A stretch of 35,694 nucleotides of DNA from CAZLHO01 sp964559455 (GTDB lineage: Bacteria > Krumholzibacteriota > Krumholzibacteriia > LZORAL124-64-63), in assembly GCA_964559455.1 (NCBI GenBank), contig CAZLHO010000029.1, positions 1 through 35,694 of the forward strand, given 5' to 3'. Numbering within the stretch: the first letter of the stretch is position 1; each line of letters starts with the position of its first letter. Of the stretch, positions 26,167 through 35,694 are shown in pieces. The translations under genes were made by a program, and so were the position numbers. Below the pieces are notes generated by a model. That model had not been told where the DNA came from. It was given only the letters and a program-made list of their open reading frames with translations, and did not search any database.

Positions 26167-26666
26167 TGCACCTGGATGTCCGCGACGAAATCGGCCCGGC
26201 CAGGCTGACGGTGGCCCGCCGCGAAGGGAACCACCAGCTGACCATCGACGGCGAGTCCGTTCCGGTGACCGTGTTCTCGGCCGCTCCCGGCGAGGTCGAC
26301 CTGGTGCTGGACGGCCGCCGCTGCCGCGCCTGGGTCGCCCGGCACGGCGACGACCGGCTGGTTTTCCTGGAAGGGAGGACCTGGACGGTGCACATTGGCG
26401 TCGAGGAGGCCGAGGCCGCCGAGGCGGACGGAGCCGCAGGCCCGCGCCTGGTCGCGTCCGTCCCCGGGCGCGTGACGCGCATCCTGGCCGCGGCCGGCGA
26501 GACGGTCAGACGGGGGCAGCCCCTGCTGATCCTCGAGGCGATGAAGATGGAGACCGAGGTGACCGCTCCGATGGACGGCGTGGTGGCCGTCCTGCGGGTC
26601 GCCGAGGGTCAGACCGTGGCCCTGGGGGATCCTTTGCTGGAGATCGAGCCCGCCGGAGAGGAATGA
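26163..26666 (+). CDS. Biotin carboxyl carrier protein with BT domain (MCC alpha, C-terminal part)
   Basis: This 167-residue protein carries the biotin that shuttles CO2 to MccB. The last 70 residues are a biotinyl-lipoyl domain with LILEAMKMETEV and the modified lysine K128. The first 80 residues (LTVARREGNHQLTIDGE, VDLVLDGRRCRAWVAR) look like the antiparallel barrel of the BT domain that docks the alpha subunit to the beta subunit. So the MCC alpha chain is split inside its BT region. The ATG at 26163 overlaps the upstream stop (ATGATGA) and has GGAGGAG. A second ATG at 26166 is an alternative. There is no sign of lost sequence at the break. Confidence 0.92.
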   Translation: MMHLDVRDEIGPARLTVARREGNHQLTIDGESVPVTVFSAAPGEVDLVLDGRRCRAWVARHGDDRLVFLEGRTWTVHIGVEEAEAAEADGAAGPRLVASVPGRVTRILAAAGETVRRGQPLLILEAMKMETEVTAPMDGVVAVLRVAEGQTVALGDPLLEIEPAGEE

Positions 26667-26670
26667 TCCC

Positions 26671-27594
26671 GTGAAGATCCGCGAAAAGCTGCCCGATTGG
26701 CTGCCCGAGCCCGTGCCGACGACGGGGCTCTTTCCGGCCGGCTGCCGGCCCGGACTGGTGCTGGGCGGCGGCGGGGCCCGCGGCATGGCCGCGATCGGGG
26801 TCCTGGAAGTGCTCGAGGAGGAGGGGGCCCGCCCCGCGGCCGTCGCCGGCACCTCGATGGGCGCCCTGGTCGGCGCCTTCCTGGCGGCGGGCTATTCGGC
26901 GCTCGAGATGCACGAGATCGTCTCGGTGCTGCGATGGACCAAGGTCGTGGACGTCTCGGTCGCCGGCGGCATCATCCGCGGGAAGCGTTTCGGGCACTGG
27001 CTGGGCGAGCACCTGCCGGCGCGCTTCGCGGACCTGAAGATCCCCCTGACCGTCACGGCCACCGACATCGACAGCGGCGAACTGGTGCGCCTGGACGACG
27101 GCGACCTGATCATGGCCCTGCGCGCCACCTGCGCCTTTCCCGGCGCCTTCTCGCCGGTCCGCCTGGACGGGCGCCAGCTGGTGGACGGCGGCCTGCTCTC
27201 GACGGTGCCCGTGGACTGCCTGCCCGCGGTCGACCACGACTTCGTCGTCGCCTGCGACTTCAATCCGCCCCGCGACCGGATCGTGGTCGGCGTGGACGCC
27301 GGCGACCGCCCCGCCTGGAGCCGCTTCTGGGACAGCCTGACCTTCCGTCGGCGCAACCTGGCGGCGGATATCCTGCTCAAGGCCGTGGACATCATGCAGG
27401 CCGAGATCCGGCGCCGGCAGTTCGAGGATGCCCCGCCGCGGATCGCGATCCGTCCGCCCATGCCCGGGGTGAACCTCGAGGACTTCCGCCTGGCCGAGAA
27501 GATCATCCAGGCCGGCGGGGACGAGGCCCGCGCCGTGATGGCCGGGCTCGAGGCCCTGCGTGTGGCCGGCGCCACCGCGCCGGAACCGCGATGA
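26671..27594 (+). CDS. Patatin-like phospholipase
   Basis: This 307-residue cytosolic or membrane-associated lipid acyl hydrolase has the oxyanion loop GGGGARGMA (about 32-40), the nucleophile in GTSMG (S62) and the catalytic DGG (D172). This is the full Ser-Asp dyad of bacterial patatins related to YchK/RssA. No signal peptide is visible. The start is GTG at 26671, with GGAGAGG upstream, four bases after the BCCP stop. The stop overlaps the EamA start (ATGA). Its place directly after MCC genes suggests co-transcription rather than a shared reaction. Confidence 0.92.
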   Translation: MKIREKLPDWLPEPVPTTGLFPAGCRPGLVLGGGGARGMAAIGVLEVLEEEGARPAAVAGTSMGALVGAFLAAGYSALEMHEIVSVLRWTKVVDVSVAGGIIRGKRFGHWLGEHLPARFADLKIPLTVTATDIDSGELVRLDDGDLIMALRATCAFPGAFSPVRLDGRQLVDGGLLSTVPVDCLPAVDHDFVVACDFNPPRDRIVVGVDAGDRPAWSRFWDSLTFRRRNLAADILLKAVDIMQAEIRRRQFEDAPPRIAIRPPMPGVNLEDFRLAEKIIQAGGDEARAVMAGLEALRVAGATAPEPR

Positions 27595-28535
27595 ACCACG
27601 GGCTTCCGGCCTCGGCGCGCCGCCGCGCCGACCTCATGCTGCTGGGCGTGACCCTCTGCTGGGGCATCTCCTTCCCGGTGATCAAGCTGGCCACCCCCTT
27701 CGCGCCCCCGGCGGCCTTCGTCGCCCTGCGCTTCACCATGGCCGCCCTGCTGATGCTGGCGGCCTGGCCGCTGCTGGCCCGCGATCTGCCCGCCCCGGCG
27801 CGGGCGCGGCCCTGGCGAGCCCTGGCCGGACGCGCGGCCTGGCGCTGGGGGAGCGGGCTGGGGTTGCTCGTGGCCGTCAGCTACACCAGCCAGACCCTGG
27901 GGCTGCACACGACCAGCGCCAACAACAGCGCCTTCATCACCAGCCTCAACGTGCTCCTGGTGCCGCTGCTGCTCTTCGCCATGCGGCGCCAGCGGCCCGA
28001 GCGCGAGGTGGCGATCGCGGTCGCGCTGGCCGCCTGCGGCCTGGCCCTGATGACGCGGCCGGATCTGGGCCGGCTGGCGGCGGGGGACCTGTGGACCCTG
28101 CTCTGCGCCGTGACCTACGCCCTCTACCTGATCCAGCTCAGCTCGGCCCTGCGGCACGTTCCCTACCAGGTCCTGCTGGTGATCACGGTGGTCGTCTGCG
28201 CCGCGCTGACCGGAGCCTGGGCGCTGCTGATCGAACGCACGCCGCCGATCTGGGCGAAGGAGCTGGTCGTCTCGCTGGTCGTCACCACGCTCTTCTCGAC
28301 GATCCTGGCGCTCTGGCTGCAGAATCGATACCAGCGCTTCACGACGCCCACCCGCGCCGCGCTCATCTTCTCGGCCGAACCGGTGTTTGCGAGTCTGCTG
28401 GCTTGGATGTTGCTTGGGGAGCGGCTGGCGGGGCTGGGCTGGCTCGGGGCCGCCATGATCCTGGGGGCCGTCCTGGCCGCCGAAGTGGGCGGCGTCCGCG
28501 GAAAACCGCCCGAGGACGCGCGGGGAGGATCGTAA
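27591..28535 (+). CDS. EamA/DMT-superfamily transporter
   Basis: This 314-residue inner-membrane protein has ten hydrophobic segments arranged as two EamA repeats. The first repeat has LLGVTLCWGISFPVIKLA and FVALRFTMAALLML. The second has LLCAVTYALYLIQLSSA and the conserved PTRAALIFSAEPVFASLLAWMLLGE split across helices 8-9. DMT exporters move metabolites or drugs by proton exchange, but substrates cannot be inferred. The ATG at 27591 overlaps the patatin stop. The next gene begins directly after its stop. Confidence 0.93.
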   Translation: MNHGLPASARRRADLMLLGVTLCWGISFPVIKLATPFAPPAAFVALRFTMAALLMLAAWPLLARDLPAPARARPWRALAGRAAWRWGSGLGLLVAVSYTSQTLGLHTTSANNSAFITSLNVLLVPLLLFAMRRQRPEREVAIAVALAACGLALMTRPDLGRLAAGDLWTLLCAVTYALYLIQLSSALRHVPYQVLLVITVVVCAALTGAWALLIERTPPIWAKELVVSLVVTTLFSTILALWLQNRYQRFTTPTRAALIFSAEPVFASLLAWMLLGERLAGLGWLGAAMILGAVLAAEVGGVRGKPPEDARGGS

Positions 28536-28952
28536 GTGAACGTCATCTTCATCTGCACCGCGAACTCCTGCCGCAGCCAGATGGCCGAGGCCTGGGCGCG
28601 ACGGCTCTTTCCGCCCGGCTGGCGCTGCGCCAGCGCCGGCCTGGTCACCTATCCGATCACTCGCCGCACCCGCGAGGCCATGGCCGCCGCCGGCGTCGAC
28701 ATGGCGGGCCAGGAGTCGAAGTCGATCGACACCGTCGACCTGGATGATTTCGACCTCGTGGTCACCCTGAGCGAGGAAGCCGGCCGCTTCCTGCCGCCGC
28801 TGAGCCGTCCCGAGCGTCGGCGCCATCATCCCCTGGACGATCCGATGGGCGTCACGGGGGACGAGGCCGTCGTCGCCGCCGCCTTCGCCGCCGCCCGCGA
28901 CGCCCTGCGCGAACTCGTCGCCGGGCTCGTCGCCGAGGAACGCCCCGCCTGA
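28536..28952 (+). CDS. ArsC/low-molecular-weight phosphatase-like protein without resolving cysteines
   Basis: This 138-residue cytosolic protein has the P-loop CTANSCRSQMAEAWARRL (C7, C12, R13), like the arsC in this window. Where ArsC has its resolving cysteines it reads VVTLSEEAGRFLPP, so the Cys relay is absent. HHPLDDPMG supplies an Asp-Pro at the usual general-acid position of LMW phosphatases. It is therefore either a protein phosphatase or a reductase using a small thiol. The start is GTG at 28536, immediately after the EamA stop, with GGGGAGG upstream. It closes the plus-strand unit that begins at liuC. Confidence 0.85.
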   Translation: MNVIFICTANSCRSQMAEAWARRLFPPGWRCASAGLVTYPITRRTREAMAAAGVDMAGQESKSIDTVDLDDFDLVVTLSEEAGRFLPPLSRPERRRHHPLDDPMGVTGDEAVVAAAFAAARDALRELVAGLVAEERPA

Positions 28953-29445
28953 TCCACCTCCTTTTTTCCTTCCGCGACCCGCCGCCTCGCCCCGTCCATT
29001 TCGCGTGCTGCAAGCTGTGTGTGTATGCCGTTGTCGTTTCGTTAATTGTCAATGCGGATCAAGCCACTTGTCGTTTCCCGGACGGTGCCGGCAGGGTTCG
29101 GCCCGACGGGAGCGCCGGCGGATCGCGAAAAATTTTCACGGCGTCGGCGTCGCGGCTCCGCCGCGATTTCGGGCCTCTTCCGGCCCGCCGGCGAGAGGCC
29201 GCCGCGGGCGGCGCCGGTCCTGAGAGGGGCCGATCGCCGCAGGGAAAAAATCCCCCTTGTTGGCCCGATGGGTAGTGGTTACCGTCAACGCCCTCCCCAA
29301 GATATTGGGGCGTCCGAGGGGGCGGCGGAATAGATCCATAAATCAAAAAACGGCGTCGTTCCCGGCCAGCATTCGCATCGAAAAATACCGATCTGAGACA
29401 TACCTGCACGGAGCAGGACGCATCTTTGGAAGGAGCACGATCTCC
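28953..29445 (+). other. 493-bp leader/intergenic region before nrdJ with several hairpins
   Basis: I see no convincing gene in this stretch. An oligo-T run follows the phosphatase stop (28969-28975) without a clear stem. From about 29150 there are successive inverted repeats: a 7-bp stem with a three-base loop (29150-29166), GGGCC/GGCCC (29170-29185), GGGA/TCCC around an A-tract (29242-29254), and CCCCAA-GATA-TTGGGG (29295-29310) inside a bulged outer stem (29289-29324). I looked for B12-riboswitch boxes and did not find them. No perfect NrdR box was recognised. The leader probably carries the nrdJ promoter and may fold into a regulatory RNA. Confidence 0.5.
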
Positions 29446-32274
<2,829 letters not shown>

Positions 32275-32300
32275 GACCCGCCCCGCAGACGGGGTAGCGC

Positions 32301-32336
32301 ACGGGGCCGGCCCGGATCCTCCGGGGCGGCCCCCGT
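32301..32336 (+). terminator. Candidate terminator hairpin after nrdJ
   Basis: An imperfect GC stem (ACGGGG... with ...CCCCCGT, loop ATCCT, one bulge and one mismatch) lies 26 bp after the nrdJ stop. A smaller CCCCG-CAGA-CGGGG hairpin precedes it at 32281-32294. Only CATTCTT follows, so strength is uncertain. Confidence 0.5.
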
Positions 32337-32380
32337 CATTCTTCCCGGGGAAACGCCGGCGCCCCGTCTCGTTTCCGCTC

Positions 32381-32408
32381 TCGACATCCGCGGACGAACT
32401 GTTATGCT
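32381..32408 (+). promoter_or_regulatory. Sigma70-like promoter of the small outer-membrane protein gene
   Basis: TCGACA (32381-32386) and TATGCT (32403-32408) are separated by 16 bp. They resemble -35 and -10 hexamers about 100 bp before the start codon at 32509. Confidence 0.5.
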
Positions 32409-32508
32409 TTCGCCGGATCGGGGCGGCCCCATGGCCGCCTGCGCGACCGCGCGTCCCAAGGATGGGCCGCGCCACCGTCCTCACGGACGTCCCGACACGG
32501 AGGCCGCC

Positions 32509-33018
32509 ATGCGTCTGCGCTCGCGTCTGCTGACCGCCTGCGCCGTGCTGATCATGGGCATCTTCCTGCCCTGGCTCCTGCCCGGCTTCGCCGGCGCCCA
32601 ACAGCCCGACTGGAACCGCCTCGACGATCCCCTCTACGAGGGCGTCGGTCTTCACGCCGGCGAGATCGGCGGCGTGGGCCTTTCCTACAAGTTCCCGCTG
32701 AAGTGGTGGCTAAACGCCCAGGTCACCGGCGGCATCTGGCACACGGCCGACGACAAGCGCCACAACATCGGCCTGATGCTGCAGTACGTGCTGCGCCAGG
32801 CCGGCCGGCATCGCCTCTACGCCGCCGCCGGCGTCGGCCACTTCTACCACCGCGAGGACGGCCGCACGAAGGACCACCTGAACACGGGCTTCGGCATCGG
32901 CCTGGAGCACCTGCGCTGGGAGCGAGCCTCGCTGCAGCTGGAGCTGGACTTCACCTACGAGGGCGAGGACGGCGACATCATCCTCTTCCCGCAGCTGGGC
33001 CTGTACTACTACTTCTGA
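32509..33018 (+). CDS. Small outer-membrane beta-barrel protein, unknown function
   Basis: This 169-residue protein has a Sec signal peptide (VLIMGIFLPWLLPGFAGA, cleavage near residue 30). A series of alternating strands follows (EGVGLHAGEIGGVGLSYKF, WWLNAQVTGGIWHTA, RLYAAAGVGHFYHRE, FGIGLEHLRW, LQLELDFTYEGE). The protein ends at FPQLGLYYYF with a terminal aromatic residue, the usual outer-membrane insertion signal. This suggests a six- to eight-stranded barrel. The family is not recognised. The start at 32509 follows CGGAGG; the upstream in-frame ATG at 32404 lies in the promoter. It is monocistronic and faces the POT gene across a terminator. Confidence 0.78.
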   Translation: MRLRSRLLTACAVLIMGIFLPWLLPGFAGAQQPDWNRLDDPLYEGVGLHAGEIGGVGLSYKFPLKWWLNAQVTGGIWHTADDKRHNIGLMLQYVLRQAGRHRLYAAAGVGHFYHREDGRTKDHLNTGFGIGLEHLRWERASLQLELDFTYEGEDGDIILFPQLGLYYYF

Positions 33019-33037
33019 TCCGGCCCCGGCCGGGGGT

Positions 33038-33074
33038 GAAAAGAGAGGCGGCGGGGGCCGAGACCCCCGCCGCC
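33038..33074. terminator. Bidirectional terminator between the beta-barrel and POT genes
   Basis: A perfect 11-bp GC stem (33047-33057 with 33064-33074) has a six-base loop. On the minus strand it is followed by TCTCTTTTC (33046-33038). It lies between two convergent stop codons and is strongest for the POT transcript. Confidence 0.78.
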
Positions 33075-33102
33075 TTCGCGTCGTCCGTGATCGTCGCTCG
33101 CG

Positions 33103-34551
33103 CTAGTGTCCCGCCGTGGCCCGCTTCAGGCGGCCCAGGAACATCCTCAGGACGAAGGCCATGATCACGCACATGATCACCAGGAAGAAGAAGAAGGAGG
33201 AGTGCAGCCACTTATCCCACAGCGGCTCGATGGCGCCGGCAAGCTTGTTGCCGATGGCCGTGGCGCCGAACCAGCAGCCCATCATCAGGCCGCGCACCTT
33301 CGGCGGCGCCACCTTCGAGACGAAGGACAGGCCCATCGGGGAGAGGCAGAGCTCGCCCAGGGTGACCACCGCGTAGCTGGAGATCAGCCACATCGGGTTG
33401 ACCTTGATGTAGTTCGCGCCCAGCAGGCTGGCGACGGCCAGCACGGCGAAGGCCGCGGCGGTCAGCAGCATGCCGAAGCCCATCTTGCCCGGGGTCGAGG
33501 GCTCGCGGCCGCGCTCGCGCATCTTCCGCCAGAAGAGGACGACCAGCGGTGTCAGCACCACGACGAAGAGCGGATTGAAGGCCGCGTAGACCTCCGGCGG
33601 GATGTCCCAGCCGAAGAGCGAGCCCATGTTGTCGCGGGCCAGCAGCGTCATCGTGAAGCCGTTCTGGTGGAAGCTCATCCAGAAGACGATGACGATCAGG
33701 AAGATCGTGATCAGCGCGCCGATGCGGGCGCGGGACTCCTCGCGCGGGATCTCGACGTGCTGGACGGTCGAATCCTGGTCCTGGCCGATCTCGGCGGTCA
33801 TGACGTGCCGGCGGAAGACATGGAAGATGAGGATCGAGAAAAGCATGCCGATGGCCGCCGAGCCGAAGGCCCAGCTCCAGCCCAGCGAACTGCGCAGCCA
33901 GGCGGCCGACAGCGGGGCCGCCCAGGCGCCGATGTTGATCCCCATGTAGAAGATGTTGAAGGCGGAGTCCTTCAGCGGGCTGCCCTCGGGGTAGAGGTTG
34001 CCCACCATCACCGAGATGTTCGGCTTGAAGAGGCCGTTGCCGGCCACCAGGACGGCCAGGGCCGCGAAGAAGAGGGCGCGGCGGCTGGTGCGGCCGGGGC
34101 CATCGTACTCGGGCCGGCGCTCGTGCCATTCGAACTTCTCGCCCGTCTCCTGCGCCCGGGACTGGGTCTCCTCGTAGCGGGCCTCGTAGTCGGCCACGTT
34201 CTGCGCGTGGATCTGCTCGGCCGCGACCACCCGGGCGTCGATATCCGGCTTCTCGGGCAGCGGGATGGCGATCATCGCGTAGCCGATCGCCATCAGCACG
34301 GCGCCGGTCAGGATCGTGCGCCGGAAGCCCAGCCGGTCCGCGATCATGCCGCCGATGACCGGGGTGAAGTACACGAACATCAGGTAGTTGCCGTAGATCT
34401 CGCCCTTGTTCGTGAAGTGGAAGTACTCGTCCAGGTAGAGCGTGAAGATCCCGAGCATGGTGTAGAAGCCGAAGCGTTCCCACATCTCGGTGAAGAAGAG
34501 GACAGCCAGGCCTTTGGGATGGCGCGGCTTGTCGAGGGCGTTGGCGGCCAT
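33103..34551 (-). CDS. Proton-dependent oligopeptide transporter (POT/PTR family)
   Basis: This 482-residue inner-membrane symporter would import di- or tripeptides with protons. The ExxER motif is present as EMWERFGFY (residues 22-30). Other family segments are GGMIADRLGFRRTIL, NGLFKPNISVMVGNLY, IFYMGINIGAWAAPL and LGELCLSPMGLSFVSKVAP. A hydrophilic insert of about 60 residues (about 99-157, rich in Glu, Arg and Gln) follows the third helix; similar inserts occur in POT proteins of FCB bacteria. The ATG at 34551 follows GGGAGG. Together with exported PepF it would suit a peptide-using life, though the two genes are 22 kb apart. Confidence 0.94.
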   Translation of the reverse strand: MAANALDKPRHPKGLAVLFFTEMWERFGFYTMLGIFTLYLDEYFHFTNKGEIYGNYLMFVYFTPVIGGMIADRLGFRRTILTGAVLMAIGYAMIAIPLPEKPDIDARVVAAEQIHAQNVADYEARYEETQSRAQETGEKFEWHERRPEYDGPGRTSRRALFFAALAVLVAGNGLFKPNISVMVGNLYPEGSPLKDSAFNIFYMGINIGAWAAPLSAAWLRSSLGWSWAFGSAAIGMLFSILIFHVFRRHVMTAEIGQDQDSTVQHVEIPREESRARIGALITIFLIVIVFWMSFHQNGFTMTLLARDNMGSLFGWDIPPEVYAAFNPLFVVVLTPLVVLFWRKMRERGREPSTPGKMGFGMLLTAAAFAVLAVASLLGANYIKVNPMWLISSYAVVTLGELCLSPMGLSFVSKVAPPKVRGLMMGCWFGATAIGNKLAGAIEPLWDKWLHSSFFFFLVIMCVIMAFVLRMFLGRLKRATAGH

Positions 34552-34764
34552 GAGGCCTCCCGGGGTTTGGAGTTGGCGCGGATCTCAGGGATGGGCGGCG
34601 GGTCCGCCGGCGTGCGCACAGGGATCCAATCTAAGGGACGGGAATGGGCGGGTCAATCCGGGTTCGCCGTCGCCGGGAGGTCGTCGGGAGTCCGATTCGG
34701 GGCAGACAGCCGCCCCGGCGGCGGCTAGGATCCGGTCCTGGACCCAGTTTCCCGGAGGTGCCCC

Positions 34765-35613
34765 TTGAAAACTCGCCGCAACGACCGCGGGAAGAGCATC
34801 CGGCTGTGGGCGGTCGCGATCGTCCTGACCCTGGCCTCGGCCGTCTGGCAGCGGACGACCGGCCCCACCTACCCCCGAGACGTCGACCTGAGCCTGGCCG
34901 GGGCGACCATCGAGGGCGAACTGCTGCGCTCGCAGAGCGTCAGCGCCCCCCTGCCCGTGGTCCTGGGCGCGCCCGACACCGCCGTCGTCGGCGAGGTCCT
35001 GTGGCGGCGCTTCCCCGTCGACGAGCCCTGGCGCCGGGTGCCCCTGGAGCGCGAGGGAGACCGCCTGGTCGCCGAACTCCCGGCCCAGCCCGCCGCGGGC
35101 AAGGTCGAGTACAGCCTGGTCCTGCGCCGCATCGGCGACGATCGGCCCGAGGATGTGGCCGCGGTGCCGGACGACGGCGCCGTCGTGGCGCGCTTCAAGG
35201 GGGACGTGCCGCCGTGGGTGCTGGCCCCCCACATCCTGCTGATGTTCCTGGGCATGCTCTGGTCCAACCGCACGGCCCTGGAGGCCCTGGCCGGAGGACC
35301 GCGCCGCGCCCGCATGGCCCTGACCACCCTGTTGCTGCTGGCCGTCGGGGGCCTGGTGCTGGGACCGATCGTGCAGAAGTACGCCTTCGGCGCCTTCTGG
35401 ACCGGCTGGCCGCTGGGCGAGGACCTGACCGACAACAAGCTGGCCGTGGCCGTGCTGGCCTGGGTCTGGGCCTCGTGGCGCAAGGGCGACGGCCGCTGGG
35501 CGCGGGCGACGGCGGTCATCGCGGCGCTGGTCGTGCTGGCCGTCTACATGATTCCCCACAGCCTGCACGGGTCGACGCTGGACTACGCGTCGCTCCAGAC
35601 CATCCAGGGGTAA
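34765..35613 (+). CDS. Conserved membrane protein of unknown function
   Basis: I do not recognise a named family for this 282-residue protein. A single N-terminal helix (about 13-29) is followed by the motif TTGPTYP. A periplasmic beta-rich domain follows (about 38-145, with EVLWRRFPVDEPWRRVPLER and KVEYSLVLRRIG). Four helices then lie at about 151-167, 184-202, 224-238 and 247-264, and the protein ends in PHSLHGSTLDYASLQT. Similar topology is seen in hypothetical proteins of Bacteroidota-like genomes. The start is TTG at 34765, supported by a strong GGAGGTG. The gene is complete and divergent from the POT gene across 213 bp. Confidence 0.75.
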   Translation: MKTRRNDRGKSIRLWAVAIVLTLASAVWQRTTGPTYPRDVDLSLAGATIEGELLRSQSVSAPLPVVLGAPDTAVVGEVLWRRFPVDEPWRRVPLEREGDRLVAELPAQPAAGKVEYSLVLRRIGDDRPEDVAAVPDDGAVVARFKGDVPPWVLAPHILLMFLGMLWSNRTALEALAGGPRRARMALTTLLLLAVGGLVLGPIVQKYAFGAFWTGWPLGEDLTDNKLAVAVLAWVWASWRKGDGRWARATAVIAALVVLAVYMIPHSLHGSTLDYASLQTIQG

Positions 35614-35673
35614 GGCGGGCGGGGGTTCTATGCCGGCGGGGGGCGCATGCGGCGGTCCGGCCGGGGACGGCGG

Positions 35674-35694
35674 GCCGGCACTTCCTGTGCCGGC
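35674..35694 (+). terminator. Hairpin at the right window edge
   Basis: GCCGGCAC (35674-35681) pairs perfectly with GTGCCGGC (35687-35694) around TTCCT. The window ends on its last base, so a following T-tract cannot be seen. It is a likely terminator for the preceding membrane-protein gene. Confidence 0.45.

Noticed and set aside
29046..29333. A possible 95-residue gene in the nrdJ leader
   Set aside because: It is Arg-rich, without a Shine-Dalgarno or motif, and coincides with the hairpin-forming stretch.
28953..29445. Cobalamin riboswitch before nrdJ
   Set aside because: I looked for the B12 box (AGCCAGGAGACC-like) and the CCACTG core and found neither.

Overview
This is an ordinary-looking stretch of chromosome from a very GC-rich bacterium with a Gram-negative envelope. 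The evidence for the envelope is three Sec/lipobox lipoproteins, an LpoB-type peptidoglycan-synthase activator and a small outer-membrane beta-barrel candidate. The giant secreted protease ends in a FlgD-Ig/T9SS-like C-terminal domain (PNPFNPRTTLRF...). Together with a GldA-type ABC ATPase, this suggests an FCB-superphylum relative such as Krumholzibacteriota, Eisenbacteria or Latescibacteria. That placement is inferred from protein style, not proven. Thirty genes are supported. Many start on GTG or TTG, nearly all have a clear Shine-Dalgarno, and many are coupled by ATGA/TGATG overlaps. I see no rRNA, tRNA, CRISPR array, insertion sequence or phage gene.

Left part (1-13.5 kb). A truncated ABC-2 permease and its GldA-like ATPase face a zinc-ribbon CPXCG protein coupled to a stand-alone NFACT-R protein. 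Next is a compact arsenic operon, arsR-arsC-arsM-acr3, with an inverted-repeat operator candidate over the arsR leader. It covers arsenate reduction, arsenite methylation and arsenite efflux. A PLP aminotransferase is followed 12 bp later by ATP-type PEP carboxykinase, which could link amino-acid carbon to gluconeogenesis through oxaloacetate. A SAM methyltransferase, an M3 oligoendopeptidase F with a signal peptide, a DUF4382 lipoprotein and an 8-oxoguanine deaminase-like amidohydrolase follow, all on the minus strand.

Middle (13.5-28.9 kb). A coupled LpoB/COG3014 lipoprotein pair converges on a 1358-residue secreted subtilisin with N-terminal BNR-propeller and CARDB-like regions. A dihydropyrimidinase-family hydrolase comes next. 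A leucine-degradation (Liu/Mcc) module follows: mccB, then liuC, a biotin carboxylase and a biotin-carrier protein. The last two are the normally fused MCC alpha subunit split in two. A minus-strand membrane protein sits between mccB and liuC. The plus-strand unit continues without a gap into a patatin, an EamA transporter and an ArsC/LMW-PTP-like protein.

Right part (28.9-35.7 kb). A 493-bp hairpin-rich leader precedes the B12-dependent ribonucleotide reductase nrdJ. After it come a small beta-barrel protein, a POT-family peptide transporter and a TTG-started membrane protein of unknown function. The window ends inside a perfect hairpin. I found no obvious new multi-gene defence or mobile system. 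The best leads are the nrdJ leader, the split MCC alpha subunit, the AT-rich promoter with a TGTGAT-N3-ATCACA palindrome before the protease, the palindrome-hairpin leader of mccB, the exported PepF, and the zinc-ribbon/NFACT-R pair.
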